From NCBI GenBank assembly GCA_946414315.1, contig CAMKNZ010000020.1, forward strand, positions 1-34,404: DNA of 34,404 bases, given 5' to 3'. The stretch comes from an uncultured Clostridia bacterium (lineage in GTDB: Bacteria > Bacillota > Clostridia > Christensenellales > Aristaeellaceae). Positions within the stretch are counted from its first letter, which is position 1; each line of letters starts with the position of its first letter. Below are positions 1-7,557 of this stretch, in pieces. A program made the position numbers and the translations under genes. Under the pieces are notes generated by a model. It saw only the letters and a list, made by a program, of their open reading frames with translations. It did not search any database and was not told where the DNA came from.

Positions 1-906
1 GACCGGATCCAGATCACGCCCGGCTACGGCCTGTGGACCGCGGGCATCGGCTTCCAGGCCGGCTGCGAAAAGCTGGGCGCCATGGCCATCCCCATGGGCC
101 CCGGCAACACAGACAAACAGCTCCAGATGATGATCGACCTGCAGTCCACCGTCATCTGCGCCACCTCTTCCTACGCCCTGCTGCTGGCGGAAGAGATCAA
201 CAAGCGGGGCCTGAAGGACCAGATCAAACTGAAAAAGGGCGTCATCGGCTCCGAGCGCTGGAGCGACACCAAGCGCAGGATCATCGCGGACTCCCTGGGC
301 ATCGAGCTGTATGACATCTACGGCCTCACCGAGATCTACGGCCCCGGCATCGGCATCAACTGCCCGGACCAGGTGGGCATGCACATCTTTGACGATTTCC
401 TCTACACCGAGATCATCGACCCGAAGACCGGCGAAGTGCTGCCGGACGGCGAGGAAGGCGAGATCGTCATCACCACCCTGGTGAAGGAAGGCGCGCCCCT
501 GATCCGCTTCCGCACCCACGACCTGTCCCATATCATCCCCGGCGAGTGCTCCTGCGGGCGCCGCTATCCGCGGCTGGACACCATCAAGGGCCGCAGCGAC
601 GACATGTTCAAGGTCCACGGCGTCAACATGTTCCCCAGCCAGGTGGAGGAAGTCCTGGGCATGGTGGACGGCGTTTCCAGCGAATACAAGATCGACATTG
701 CCCACGACGACGCCAACAACCGGGACATCATCATGGTCACCGTGGAAGCGGAAGGCCGCGTGGACTTCAGCGCCACCGGCGAGAAGATCAAGCAGCTCTT
801 CAAGTCCCGCCTGAACGTGACCCCCAAGGTCGCCGTGATTGCCCTGAATACCCTGCCCCGGTCCGAGAAGAAGACCCGCCGGGTCTTCGACCACCGGGAG
901 GAATAA
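1..906 (+). CDS. paaK: phenylacetate-CoA ligase, 3' part (5' end outside window)
   Basis: The open frame enters at base 1 and gives 301 residues before TAA. It matches the C-terminal two thirds of PaaK-type adenylate-forming ligases, which activate phenylacetate or related aryl acids to CoA thioesters using ATP in the cytoplasm. Visible landmarks are TPGYGLWTAG near the start, the family segment YDIYGLTEIYGPG (about residues 103-115), the hinge-like LIRFRTHDL, a GECSCGRRYPR segment, and the C-terminal GRSDDMFKVHGVNMFPSQVEE typical of this subfamily, ending in a lysine-bearing PRSEKKTRRVFD. In gut anaerobes these enzymes often pair with indolepyruvate oxidoreductase, but the upstream gene cannot be seen. 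A good terminator follows, so this is the last gene of its transcript. The family call is secure; the exact substrate is not. Confidence 0.93.
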   Translation, partial: DRIQITPGYGLWTAGIGFQAGCEKLGAMAIPMGPGNTDKQLQMMIDLQSTVICATSSYALLLAEEINKRGLKDQIKLKKGVIGSERWSDTKRRIIADSLGIELYDIYGLTEIYGPGIGINCPDQVGMHIFDDFLYTEIIDPKTGEVLPDGEEGEIVITTLVKEGAPLIRFRTHDLSHIIPGECSCGRRYPRLDTIKGRSDDMFKVHGVNMFPSQVEEVLGMVDGVSSEYKIDIAHDDANNRDIIMVTVEAEGRVDFSATGEKIKQLFKSRLNVTPKVAVIALNTLPRSEKKTRRVFDHREE

Positions 907-924
907 AACAGCCATTATTTTACA

Positions 925-949
925 GGCTTCCTGCGGGAAGCCTTTTTTT
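925..949 (+). terminator. intrinsic terminator after paaK
   Basis: A 7-bp stem (GGCTTCC 925-931, GGAAGCC 936-942) with loop TGCG is followed at once by seven T residues. It ends the paaK transcript. Its T-run sits where the -35 of the next promoter would be. Confidence 0.88.
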
Positions 950-971
950 ATAACCCCGGATGTGGTATGAT
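943..971 (+). promoter_or_regulatory. extended -10 promoter for the CARF nuclease cluster
   Basis: TGGTATGAT at 963-971 is a TGn-TATGAT extended -10. The -35 region is only the T-run of the preceding terminator, so the site relies on the extended -10. Transcription would start near 978. This argues against the ATG at 967, which lies inside the -10, and supports the ATG at 1012 as the true start of the next gene. Confidence 0.6.
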
Positions 972-1011
972 AAAGGGAGATAAAAAGAAGACCATACGAC
1001 GGAGCGTGCAG

Positions 1012-2190
1012 ATGGAAGTCACAACGCTGGTAGAGCTCTATGACGAGCGGCCTCTGGAAAATGTGCTGGGCGTGGAGATGTTCCGCCCCCGGCAGGTGAT
1101 CTACGTCTGCCCGCAGGCGGCCCCGAAAAGCGCGAAGAAGCAGCTGGCCGCCTATTTCGCCCACCGGGGCATCCCGGCGGAGCTGGATTTCCGCTATGTC
1201 GACACCTTCGACACCGGGGCGGTCCTGGCCCTTTTCAGGGAGATCCTGCAGGAGGCTCCGGACGCGGTGATCGACATCACCGGCGGCACGGACGACGTGC
1301 TTTTCGCCGCGGGCCTGGCCTGTTCCGAGGCGGAGATCCCCGTGGTCACCTACAGCCGCACCCGGAACAGCTTCTTCAGCATCCAGCACGCGCCGGACGC
1401 CCACGGCGTTCCCTGCAACATCACCTTCTCCGTGGAGGACTGCTTCCTCATGGCCGGCGGCTCCATGCGCAAAGGCCGGGTGGACAACAGCATCCTCTCC
1501 CGGTATATGGCGGATTTCGATCCCTTCTTCGCCGTTTTCCTGAAGCACCGCACCCGCTGGGACAAGATCGTCAGCTATATCCAGCGGATCTCCGCCGCCC
1601 GGGAGGACGGCACCTATTCCCTGAATGCCCAGGGCGGCTACACCGTCAAGGGCGAGCACGGCGCGGCCCTGAGCGCGCCGGAGGCGGCCCTGCGGGACCT
1701 GGAAAGAATCCGGATGATCTCCTGCCTGGAGATCCGGCCGGAGGAGAGCGTTTCCTTCACCTTCCGGGATCCTCAGGTCCGGGCCTGGCTGCGGGACGTG
1801 GGCAGCGTCCTGGAGCTGTATGTGTACAAGGCCTGCCTGGATTCCGGCCTCTTTGACGACGTCCGCTCCAGCGCCGTGGTGGACTGGAACGGGGACGAAA
1901 CCGACCACGCCGTGTCCAACGAGCTGGACGTCATGTGTACCCGCGGCATCACGCCGGTCTTCATTTCCTGCAAGACCTGCCTGATCCGCACCGAAGCCCT
2001 GAACGAGCTGGCTGTGCTCCGGGACCGCTTCGGCGGGGAGATCGCCCGGGCGGCCATCGTCACCGCCGAGCCGGCGGGGGCTTCCGCCCGCAACCGGGCG
2101 GCGGAGCTGAACATCCGCGTTATCGACCTGAACGACCTGGAGGACGGCTTGCTGGGCCAGGATATCCGGAGCCTGATGAACGCCCGTTAA
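1012..2190 (+). CDS. Card1/Can2-like CARF-domain nuclease (DUF1887 family), orphan
   Basis: This 392-residue protein has the size and layout of Card1/Can2. The N-terminal CARF-like Rossmann domain (about 1-150) carries DITGGTDD at 88-95, the ligand loop of the family. The C-terminal PD-(D/E)XK nuclease domain (about 255-392) shows LE at 267-268, NELDV with Asp306, and FISCK with Lys321. Known relatives bind cyclic tetra-adenylate made by Cas10 in type III CRISPR and then nick DNA or RNA. Here no cas gene or array is visible. Ser319 stands where the classical ExK glutamate is expected. The start at 1012 is chosen because GGAG (1001-1004) sits 7 nt upstream and the earlier in-frame ATG at 967 overlaps the promoter. 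The next gene follows after 23 nt, so co-transcription is likely. Activator and substrate are unknown. Confidence 0.85.
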   Translation: MEVTTLVELYDERPLENVLGVEMFRPRQVIYVCPQAAPKSAKKQLAAYFAHRGIPAELDFRYVDTFDTGAVLALFREILQEAPDAVIDITGGTDDVLFAAGLACSEAEIPVVTYSRTRNSFFSIQHAPDAHGVPCNITFSVEDCFLMAGGSMRKGRVDNSILSRYMADFDPFFAVFLKHRTRWDKIVSYIQRISAAREDGTYSLNAQGGYTVKGEHGAALSAPEAALRDLERIRMISCLEIRPEESVSFTFRDPQVRAWLRDVGSVLELYVYKACLDSGLFDDVRSSAVVDWNGDETDHAVSNELDVMCTRGITPVFISCKTCLIRTEALNELAVLRDRFGGEIARAAIVTAEPAGASARNRAAELNIRVIDLNDLEDGLLGQDIRSLMNAR

Positions 2191-2213
2191 GCAAAACCCC
2201 GGAGGGAGAAAAC

Positions 2214-3368
2214 ATGCACGGAGACTATTTCTTTTTCTATACGGAAGGGAACGTCGTCAGCATTGTGATCCTGCTGATCCTGCTGATCGACGACCGGCTG
2301 CACAACGCCCGGCAGGAGCGGCAGATCCGGTTCAACTGGACCATCGTCGCGCATATCGGCTATTTCGTTTCGGACATCTGCTGGGCGGCGGTGCTCAGCG
2401 GCAACCTGCCACGCACCCGCCTGCTGGTGGGCCTGTTCAACTTCACCAACCTGGTGATGATGCACCTGCTGGCCTACGAATGGTTCCTGTATATGGCCGC
2501 GTCGGAGAACCTGGACTTCCGCAAGAGCCGGAGAAGGCGGATCCAGTGCCGGACGCCGATGATCCTCTCCGTCCTGGCGATGGTGGTGGCCTATGTGATC
2601 GCACCGGAGTTCTGGATCAGCAAAACCGGGGAACTGAACAGCCTGTATTATATGATGCTGATCCTCATGCCCGTGCTCTATATGATCGCCGCCTTTGTTA
2701 TCTCCCTGCGCAACGCCCGGAAAACCCGGTCCCGGGAGGATAAGAAGCTGTACCTGCTCATCGGGATTTATCCGCTGGCCATCGTCGTTTCCGGCCTGAT
2801 CCAGACCATCTTCCTGGACGCGCCGCTGTTCTGCTTCGGCTGCACGATCATGATGATATTCTTCTATATCCAGCACCTGCAGACCCTGGTCTCCGTGGAT
2901 TCCCTGACCCGGCTGAACAACCGGGGGCAGATCAACCGGTACATGGACCAGGTCGTGTATAAGGACAGCGTCCGGAACACGGCCATGATGATCGACATCG
3001 ACCGCTTCAAGGAGATCAACGATACCTACGGCCACGGGGAGGGCGACCGGGCCCTGGTCCTGATGGCGCAGGCCCTCCGGCAGTCTGTCGCGGGGATCGA
3101 CGCGCCGGTGTTCATCGGCCGCTATGGCGGGGACGAGTTCACGGTCTTTGTCCAGCACGCGGAGGGGGACGGCCTGCCGGAGGAGATCATCTCGAGGATC
3201 CGCGCCCTCCTGGAGGAGAAACAGCAGCAGCACAGGCTGCCCTATGACCTGAAGATCAGCGCCGGATACGACGACCTGCAGGATAAAAACGACTCCATGG
3301 ACGCCTGCGTCATCCGGGCGGACGAGAAGCTGTATGAAGACAAGAAGAGCCGGAATATCAAACGATAG
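2214..3368 (+). CDS. membrane GGDEF-domain diguanylate cyclase
   Basis: The product has 384 residues. About seven hydrophobic segments (roughly 13-25, 42-61, 70-94, 115-131, 144-164, 178-199, 206-221) form a membrane sensor module. A GGDEF domain (about 225-384) follows with DSLTRLNNR, the metal-binding DIDRFKEIND and an intact RYGGDEF (303-309). An intact motif predicts synthesis of c-di-GMP from two GTP at the inner face of the membrane. No RxxD inhibitory site precedes the motif, so product inhibition is not expected. The start at 2214 follows GGAGGGAG at good spacing. It lies 23 nt after the CARF nuclease and 12 nt before the PPC gene, suggesting one transcript. The ligand sensed is unknown. 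Confidence 0.9.
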   Translation: MHGDYFFFYTEGNVVSIVILLILLIDDRLHNARQERQIRFNWTIVAHIGYFVSDICWAAVLSGNLPRTRLLVGLFNFTNLVMMHLLAYEWFLYMAASENLDFRKSRRRRIQCRTPMILSVLAMVVAYVIAPEFWISKTGELNSLYYMMLILMPVLYMIAAFVISLRNARKTRSREDKKLYLLIGIYPLAIVVSGLIQTIFLDAPLFCFGCTIMMIFFYIQHLQTLVSVDSLTRLNNRGQINRYMDQVVYKDSVRNTAMMIDIDRFKEINDTYGHGEGDRALVLMAQALRQSVAGIDAPVFIGRYGGDEFTVFVQHAEGDGLPEEIISRIRALLEEKQQQHRLPYDLKISAGYDDLQDKNDSMDACVIRADEKLYEDKKSRNIKR

Positions 3369-3380
3369 GAGACAGGAAAG

Positions 3381-3800
3381 ATGGATTACAGGAAGTTCGG
3401 CAGTACCTGGATGCTCCGGATCGACGTGGGCGAGGAGATCGTGGAGAGCCTGAAGGCGATGTGCGCCCGGGAGGGGATCCGCCTGGCCCAGGTCAGCGCC
3501 ATCGGGGCGGCGGACAAAGCCTCGGTGGGCGTCTACGACCTGGCGGAGAAGCGGTATCACCAGGAAGACCTGGAAGGCTTCATGGAGATCGCGAGCCTGT
3601 CCGGCAGCGTCACGGAGATGAACGGCGAGCCCTATACCCATCTCCACGGGACCCTGGCGGACCAGCGGAACGTCCTCCACGGCGGCCATGTGATCAGCCT
3701 GCGGGTGGGCGCCACCTGCGAGATGTTCGTCCGGGAACTGGAGGGCTCCGTCACCCGGGTGAAGGACGAAGGCCTGGGCATCAACCTGTGGACATTCTGA
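3381..3800 (+). CDS. PPC (DUF296) domain protein
   Basis: This is a 139-residue single-domain protein of the PPC/DUF296 family. It shows the family's N-terminal hydrophobic strand, the SAIGAADKASVGVYD core, and the metal-binding histidine cluster THLHG (His87, His89) with LHGGH (His100, His103) behind it. Bacterial stand-alone PPC proteins are small trimeric proteins that bind a metal through these histidines. They are often annotated as DNA-binding from their plant AT-hook relatives, but no AT-hook is present here. The gene has AGGAAAG just upstream, lies 12 nt after the GGDEF gene, and its end overlaps the GTG start of the following NlpC/P60 gene. Its role in this cluster is unknown. Confidence 0.88.
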   Translation: MDYRKFGSTWMLRIDVGEEIVESLKAMCAREGIRLAQVSAIGAADKASVGVYDLAEKRYHQEDLEGFMEIASLSGSVTEMNGEPYTHLHGTLADQRNVLHGGHVISLRVGATCEMFVRELEGSVTRVKDEGLGINLWTF

Positions 3801-4660
3801 AAAAGACGGCGGCCCTGCTGCTGGCCCTGCTGACAGCGGCCGCCTTTTGGCTGCCGTCCGCGGCCCGGGCGGACCGCTACCGGGTCCTGGACGCCGCCCT
3901 TTCCATGCTGGAGGAGGGCAATCCCTTCCTGGTCCGCTACAACGCGGAGAACCACGCGGACATCCAGGCCCGCTTCCCGCTGGGCTGCCCCTACTTCTGG
4001 GGCGGCCGCCGGGTGAACCGGATCCTGCAGAAAGCGAATCCCGAACAGAACTCGGATTATTACCATACAGACAGACAGTATCTTTACGGGCTGGACTGCG
4101 TCGGGCTGACCCGCTGGGCCTGCGAACAGGCGGGCTATGCGGAGCACGACGCCATCTCCGGCCTGCTGAACACGTCCAATTACAAGGAATATGCCAACTA
4201 CCGGGCCCGGAAGAATACCGGGCCGGAGCGGGCACGATACCTGCAGGCCGGCGACCTGGGGGCGATTCAGCACGCAGACGGCGGCTTCCATATTGTGATG
4301 TATATCGGAACCCTGGTGGATTACGGCTATACGCGGAAGAACCTGCCGGAGGAGCTGGTGCCGTACCTGACCTGGCCCCTGGTCATCCATTGCACCGGCA
4401 GCAGCGATTATTACACGCGCTACCGCGCCTGGCTGGAGGAAACCGGCGACGCGGAAACCCTGCCGCCCTTCGGCGGGGTCATCGTGAGCATCCTGGACGT
4501 CCCGGCGGAGGCCGCGCCCTCCTTTACGCCGGAGGTTCCGGAACTGCCGGAGCTGACAAAGCCCTGTTTCGACCTGGAGGGGTATCACCTGGAAATCCTG
4601 GATCTTTCCGCAGAAAAACGCCAGCGGTGGATCCGCTGGCGCAAACGCCCGGGAGAGTAA
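3788..4660 (+). CDS. secreted NlpC/P60-type peptidase
   Basis: From the GTG at 3788, which overlaps the end of the PPC gene and suggests translational coupling, the product is 290 residues. The N-terminus (KKT then a long Leu/Ala run, ending SAARA-D) is a signal peptide with cleavage near residue 28. The NlpC/P60 core is visible: GLDCVGLTRW with Cys104, GGFHIVMYIG with His168, and WPLVIHC with His201 as likely third residue. Such enzymes hydrolyse peptide bonds in peptidoglycan stems outside the membrane. No SH3 or LysM domain is attached, so wall targeting is unclear. A 306-residue paralogue with the same motifs lies convergent, with stops only 6 bp apart. GTG is preferred because no ATG exists before the signal peptide. 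The family call is strong and the exact start is moderate. Confidence 0.82.
   Translation: MDILKKTAALLLALLTAAAFWLPSAARADRYRVLDAALSMLEEGNPFLVRYNAENHADIQARFPLGCPYFWGGRRVNRILQKANPEQNSDYYHTDRQYLYGLDCVGLTRWACEQAGYAEHDAISGLLNTSNYKEYANYRARKNTGPERARYLQAGDLGAIQHADGGFHIVMYIGTLVDYGYTRKNLPEELVPYLTWPLVIHCTGSSDYYTRYRAWLEETGDAETLPPFGGVIVSILDVPAEAAPSFTPEVPELPELTKPCFDLEGYHLEILDLSAEKRQRWIRWRKRPGE
4614..4641 (-). terminator. minus-strand terminator inside the convergent gene's coding end
   Basis: A perfect 9-bp stem (CGCCAGCGG 4619-4627, CCGCTGGCG 4633-4641) with a 5-nt loop is followed, on the minus strand, by TTTTT (4618-4614). It lies 26 nt past the stop of the minus-strand NlpC/P60 gene and inside the last codons of the plus-strand one. 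Confidence 0.78.
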
Positions 4661-4666
4661 CAGGCC

Positions 4667-5587
4667 TTACGGCCGGTACCAGGCGTAGTATTTCACGTCC
4701 GTCAGGTTGATGAGCGTTAATTGGTATCCGCCGTCGTTCATCGTGAACCAGGCGTAGTCCGTGTTCTGCACATGCCCGTGCTCCGGGGCGTCCTCCGGCG
4801 CCGGGCCCAGCAGGGAGACGGCGACGCCGCCGTCGGTGGTGGTGGCGTAGCCGTATTTGTCTGGGTATTCGTCGATCAGCTTCTGGAACCGCTCCCCGTA
4901 GAGGGGGCTCAGCCCGCAGTGGATCACCAGGGGCCAGTCCAGCCAGGAAGCCAGTTCCGGCTCCTCTTCTTCCGTATAGCCGAAGGAGCGCAGCGTGCCG
5001 ATGTACATCATCACATGCCGGGACCTGGTATTCTCGTGCTTGATCACAAACAGGTCGCCGGTCTGCAGGGTATCCTTCAGCCGGTCAAAGGGCGGGGCTT
5101 CGTTTCCCTGCCGGCTGCTGTAGACGATGTGGTCCCGCAGGTCCCACCACTTGGTCATGATGTCCCCCAGGGAGGGATGGGACTTCAGCCCGCAGGCCTT
5201 GTATACGTGCCGGGTGAACCCCACGCAGTCCAGGCCGTAAAAATACAGTTTTCCGACGCGGAAATAACCGGAGCCCTGCTCACAGGTCTTGATGAAATAA
5301 TCCGGATACGCCAGGTAGAACCAGCCGTTTCCCTTGCCGCCGCTGAGCCCGCCGAAATAATAGGGCACGCCCCAGGGAAACAGCGGGGTGATTTCCTTGC
5401 CTGTCTGTTTTTCATACCGCCGGACGAAGGGGTTCCCTTCCTCCAGCAGCTCAAAGGCCGCCGCGATGAAGTCGGGGGCTTCCGTTCCTGCATCCGTTTC
5501 CGCCCGGCCGGGCCCGGGAAGCAGGCACAGCAGGAGCAGCGCCGCCAGCAGCGCGGCGCGGATCCGGAACGACGCCCTTTCCGCCAT
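4667..5587 (-). CDS. secreted NlpC/P60-type peptidase, paralogue of the convergent gene
   Basis: The product has 306 residues. The start ATG at 5587 has GGAGG at good spacing, and the next residues form a signal peptide (RIRAALLAALLLLCLLPGPGRA). The mature part shares the paralogue's layout: LLEEGNPF, a WGVPYYFGG segment, GLDCVGFTR with Cys121, HVMMYIG with His191 and WPLVIHC with His223. Predicted role is cleavage of peptidoglycan peptides outside the membrane. Compared with the neighbour it has a longer insertion before the catalytic Cys and a longer, more acidic middle. The pair probably arose by duplication and inversion, but the sequences have diverged. Its own terminator is embedded in the neighbour's coding end. 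Confidence 0.87.
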   Translation of the reverse strand: MAERASFRIRAALLAALLLLCLLPGPGRAETDAGTEAPDFIAAAFELLEEGNPFVRRYEKQTGKEITPLFPWGVPYYFGGLSGGKGNGWFYLAYPDYFIKTCEQGSGYFRVGKLYFYGLDCVGFTRHVYKACGLKSHPSLGDIMTKWWDLRDHIVYSSRQGNEAPPFDRLKDTLQTGDLFVIKHENTRSRHVMMYIGTLRSFGYTEEEEPELASWLDWPLVIHCGLSPLYGERFQKLIDEYPDKYGYATTTDGGVAVSLLGPAPEDAPEHGHVQNTDYAWFTMNDGGYQLTLINLTDVKYYAWYRP

Positions 5588-5621
5588 GGTTCTTTTCCTC
5601 CGTCCGTTGTTTGCTGAAGAA

Positions 5622-5654
5622 AGTATAGCACGAAACGGCGGAATATGGTATGAT
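5622..5654. promoter_or_regulatory. divergent extended -10 promoters
   Basis: On the minus strand TGCTATACT (5630-5622) is an extended -10 for the NlpC/P60 gene. On the plus strand TGGTATGAT (5646-5654) is an extended -10 for the small protein at 5781. Both -35 regions are weak. The two sites are close enough that polymerases could interfere. Confidence 0.5.
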
Positions 5655-5780
5655 GGTACCAGAAAAAGAAATGGATACGGAAAACGGGAAAACCGCTGCT
5701 CTCTTTTGGCTGCGGAACGTATATATATGCAGGGCGGGCATGACGCCGGCCGGACAAATTCAGCAAAGCGAGGGATCATC

Positions 5781-5969
5781 ATGAAGAATGCCAAGAACCT
5801 GGAGATCTACATCCAGAGCCCCCTGGGCGGAAACATCACCCCGGAGGCGATCCGGGCCCGGCTGCCGGAAGGCACGGAGTCCTGCTACGTCCGGGTGGAC
5901 CAGAACCTGATCTGGTGGGTCAGGGGCGACGAGACCGGCGCCATCGAGATCTGGTCTGACGACCGGTAA
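5781..5969 (+). CDS. small DUF6465-like protein
   Basis: This is a 62-residue acidic protein. The pattern (LEIYIQSPLGGNIT, then YVRVDQNLIWWVRGDE, then GAIEIW) resembles the DUF6465 family of Clostridia, which has no known function. I recognise it from memory of the strand pattern, so the family name is moderate. There is no signal peptide or membrane segment. The ATG at 5781 follows GAGGG at usable spacing. About 120 nt of leader lies between the predicted promoter and the start, with no clear structure seen. The next gene starts 15 nt after its stop, so the two are probably co-transcribed. No function can be assigned. Confidence 0.72.
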   Translation: MKNAKNLEIYIQSPLGGNITPEAIRARLPEGTESCYVRVDQNLIWWVRGDETGAIEIWSDDR

Positions 5970-5984
5970 AGGAGAATCGAACCC

Positions 5985-7499
5985 ATGAAAAAATATATCC
6001 TGCTGATCCTCTCCCTGCTGCTGGCGCTGTGCCTGTGCGCGGGCCAGGCTGCCGCGGAGGAAGAGGAAAGCTATGAAGACCCCCGGAAGACCGCCGTGGA
6101 AGTGACCAACGAATCCCGGGAGATCGACGGGGACATCGCCGTTGAAGGCAAGGACACCTATCTGACGGGCCTGCTGGTCAACGAGGACCAGGGCGAGGCC
6201 ATCGAGGTCACGCTCAACGGCTCCGTCACCGCCGCCGACGAAACGGACAGCCTGGACCATCAGGACTGCACGGCCGTTTCCGTCAACGCCGCCGGGGAGG
6301 GCAGCGAGGTCACCGCGGAGGTGAACGGGGACATCACCGCCACCAACGTGTGGACCGACGGCGAGAAGATGAACCTGGACAACGGGGGCCTCAGCGCCTG
6401 GGCCGGCGACGGCGGAAAAACGGACGTCACCGTCAACGGGGACATCACCGCGGACGCGAAGCTGCTGCCGGAAGGGGAGGACGGATACACCTGGTCCGCC
6501 GGCGTGGGCGCCTATACCGGCGGCACCGGCGCCGACGTGGCGGTCACCGTCAACGGCAATGTCACCGCTTCTGCGGACTGCTACAGCGTCGGCGTCAACG
6601 CGAACAACGAAGAGACCGGCACCGTCTCCGTGCAGGTCAACGGCGACGTGGAAGCCGGCTCCCTCGGCATCCGGGCCATCAACTGGAACGAGGAAAGCAA
6701 GATCGATATCGTCGTGGACGGTACGGTGAAGCAGAGCCAGGACGGCATCAGCCTGGAGGGCGACTGCACGGAGAACATTACCCTCACCGTCTGGCAGGCG
6801 GAGGAAACCACCCGGGGCAACATCATCTCCGTGGACGGCGAGATGCCGGCGGACAAGGCCGCGGAAGCGGAGAAAAACATCCAGTATATCATCCGCACAA
6901 ACGACCGTTCCGCCGGGTATGTCACCACCGACGCCCGGGAATACCGGGGCTACCAGGTGGCCAATGAGGACGAGACCGTGACGGTGCAGGTGGACGTGCC
7001 GGGCGGCTACCGCCTCAGCTCGATCCACGGCGGGAAGGGCACCCTGAAGAAGGACGCCCACGGAAACTGGGTCATGCAGATGCCCCGGGGCGGCGGCGTG
7101 GAGCTGTCCGTGGATTTTGAGCAGAAGCTCACCCTCTTCCGCTGGGACGATACCGCGGAGATCGCGGAGCTGAAGGCTGCCGCGGCGGAAGGCCTGCCGG
7201 CGGAAGCCCGGGCCCTGCTGCCCGAGGGGACGGCCCAGGCGCCTGAAACGCTGACCCTGAAGATGACCTGCCCCCGGACCTATGACGTCCATAAGGACAT
7301 GCCCATTTACCTCAAGGCGTCCCGCGCCTGGGGCGAAGGGGAGAAGGCGACGGTCCTGCTGGCCCTGCCGGCGGAGGGAAAAACGGAATGGCTGCTCCTG
7401 GAAGGCGTCGGCCTGGCCAACGGAAGCATCCAGGTCATGCTCTCCCCGGACCAGATCAAACTGCTGAACTATCAGGTTTTCCTCGTGATGATCCTGTAA
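5985..7499 (+). CDS. secreted beta-repeat protein of unknown function
   Basis: The product has 504 residues. The first 25 form a signal peptide (KKYILLILSLLLALCLCAGQAAA). From about residue 30 to 260 a degenerate repeat recurs with the core V-x-V-N-G-(D/N/S)-(I/V)-T-A: VTLNGSVTA, AEVNGDITA, VTVNGDITA, VTVNGNVTA, VQVNGDVEA, IVVDGTVKQ. The spacing is 20-45 residues, as in a right-handed parallel beta-helix. It is rich in Asp, Glu, Asn and Gly with few Cys. The C-terminal half has GYRLSSIHGGKGTLKK, like cell-surface beta-sandwich domains. No LPxTG, lipobox or SLH anchor is seen, so it is probably released or loosely bound. AAGGAG lies 11 nt before the ATG. Possible roles include adhesion or polysaccharide binding; none can be shown. 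Confidence 0.82.
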   Translation: MKKYILLILSLLLALCLCAGQAAAEEEESYEDPRKTAVEVTNESREIDGDIAVEGKDTYLTGLLVNEDQGEAIEVTLNGSVTAADETDSLDHQDCTAVSVNAAGEGSEVTAEVNGDITATNVWTDGEKMNLDNGGLSAWAGDGGKTDVTVNGDITADAKLLPEGEDGYTWSAGVGAYTGGTGADVAVTVNGNVTASADCYSVGVNANNEETGTVSVQVNGDVEAGSLGIRAINWNEESKIDIVVDGTVKQSQDGISLEGDCTENITLTVWQAEETTRGNIISVDGEMPADKAAEAEKNIQYIIRTNDRSAGYVTTDAREYRGYQVANEDETVTVQVDVPGGYRLSSIHGGKGTLKKDAHGNWVMQMPRGGGVELSVDFEQKLTLFRWDDTAEIAELKAAAAEGLPAEARALLPEGTAQAPETLTLKMTCPRTYDVHKDMPIYLKASRAWGEGEKATVLLALPAEGKTEWLLLEGVGLANGSIQVMLSPDQIKLLNYQVFLVMIL

Positions 7500-7515
7500 A
7501 AAGAGAATAAAAACC

Positions 7516-7543
7516 GGCCTCCGGTTCAACCCCGGAGGCCTTT
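7516..7543 (+). terminator. intrinsic terminator after the beta-repeat gene
   Basis: A perfect 9-bp stem (GGCCTCCGG 7516-7524, CCGGAGGCC 7532-7540) with a 7-nt loop is followed by TTTGCTTTG. It sits between two convergent genes. On the minus strand it is followed by only GGTTTTTATT, so it may also work weakly in reverse. Confidence 0.8.
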
Positions 7544-7557
7544 GCTTTGTGACGCTT

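Noticed and set aside
967-1011. Longer start for the CARF nuclease at ATG 967.
   Set aside because: The ATG lies inside the -10 element of the promoter at 963-971, so it would not be in the transcript. GGAG at 1001-1004 fits the ATG at 1012.
1012-3368. A hidden type III CRISPR system: CARF nuclease plus GGDEF as Cas10.
   Set aside because: The GGDEF protein has membrane segments and a standard diguanylate cyclase motif, with no HD domain, no Cas10 zinc motif, and no other cas gene or repeat array in the window.
2187-4235. A 682-codon minus-strand open frame opposite the GGDEF and PPC genes.
   Set aside because: It is a shadow of G+C-rich plus-strand genes: it is rich in Pro, Gly, Arg, His and Asp, has no recognisable domain, and has no ribosome binding site.
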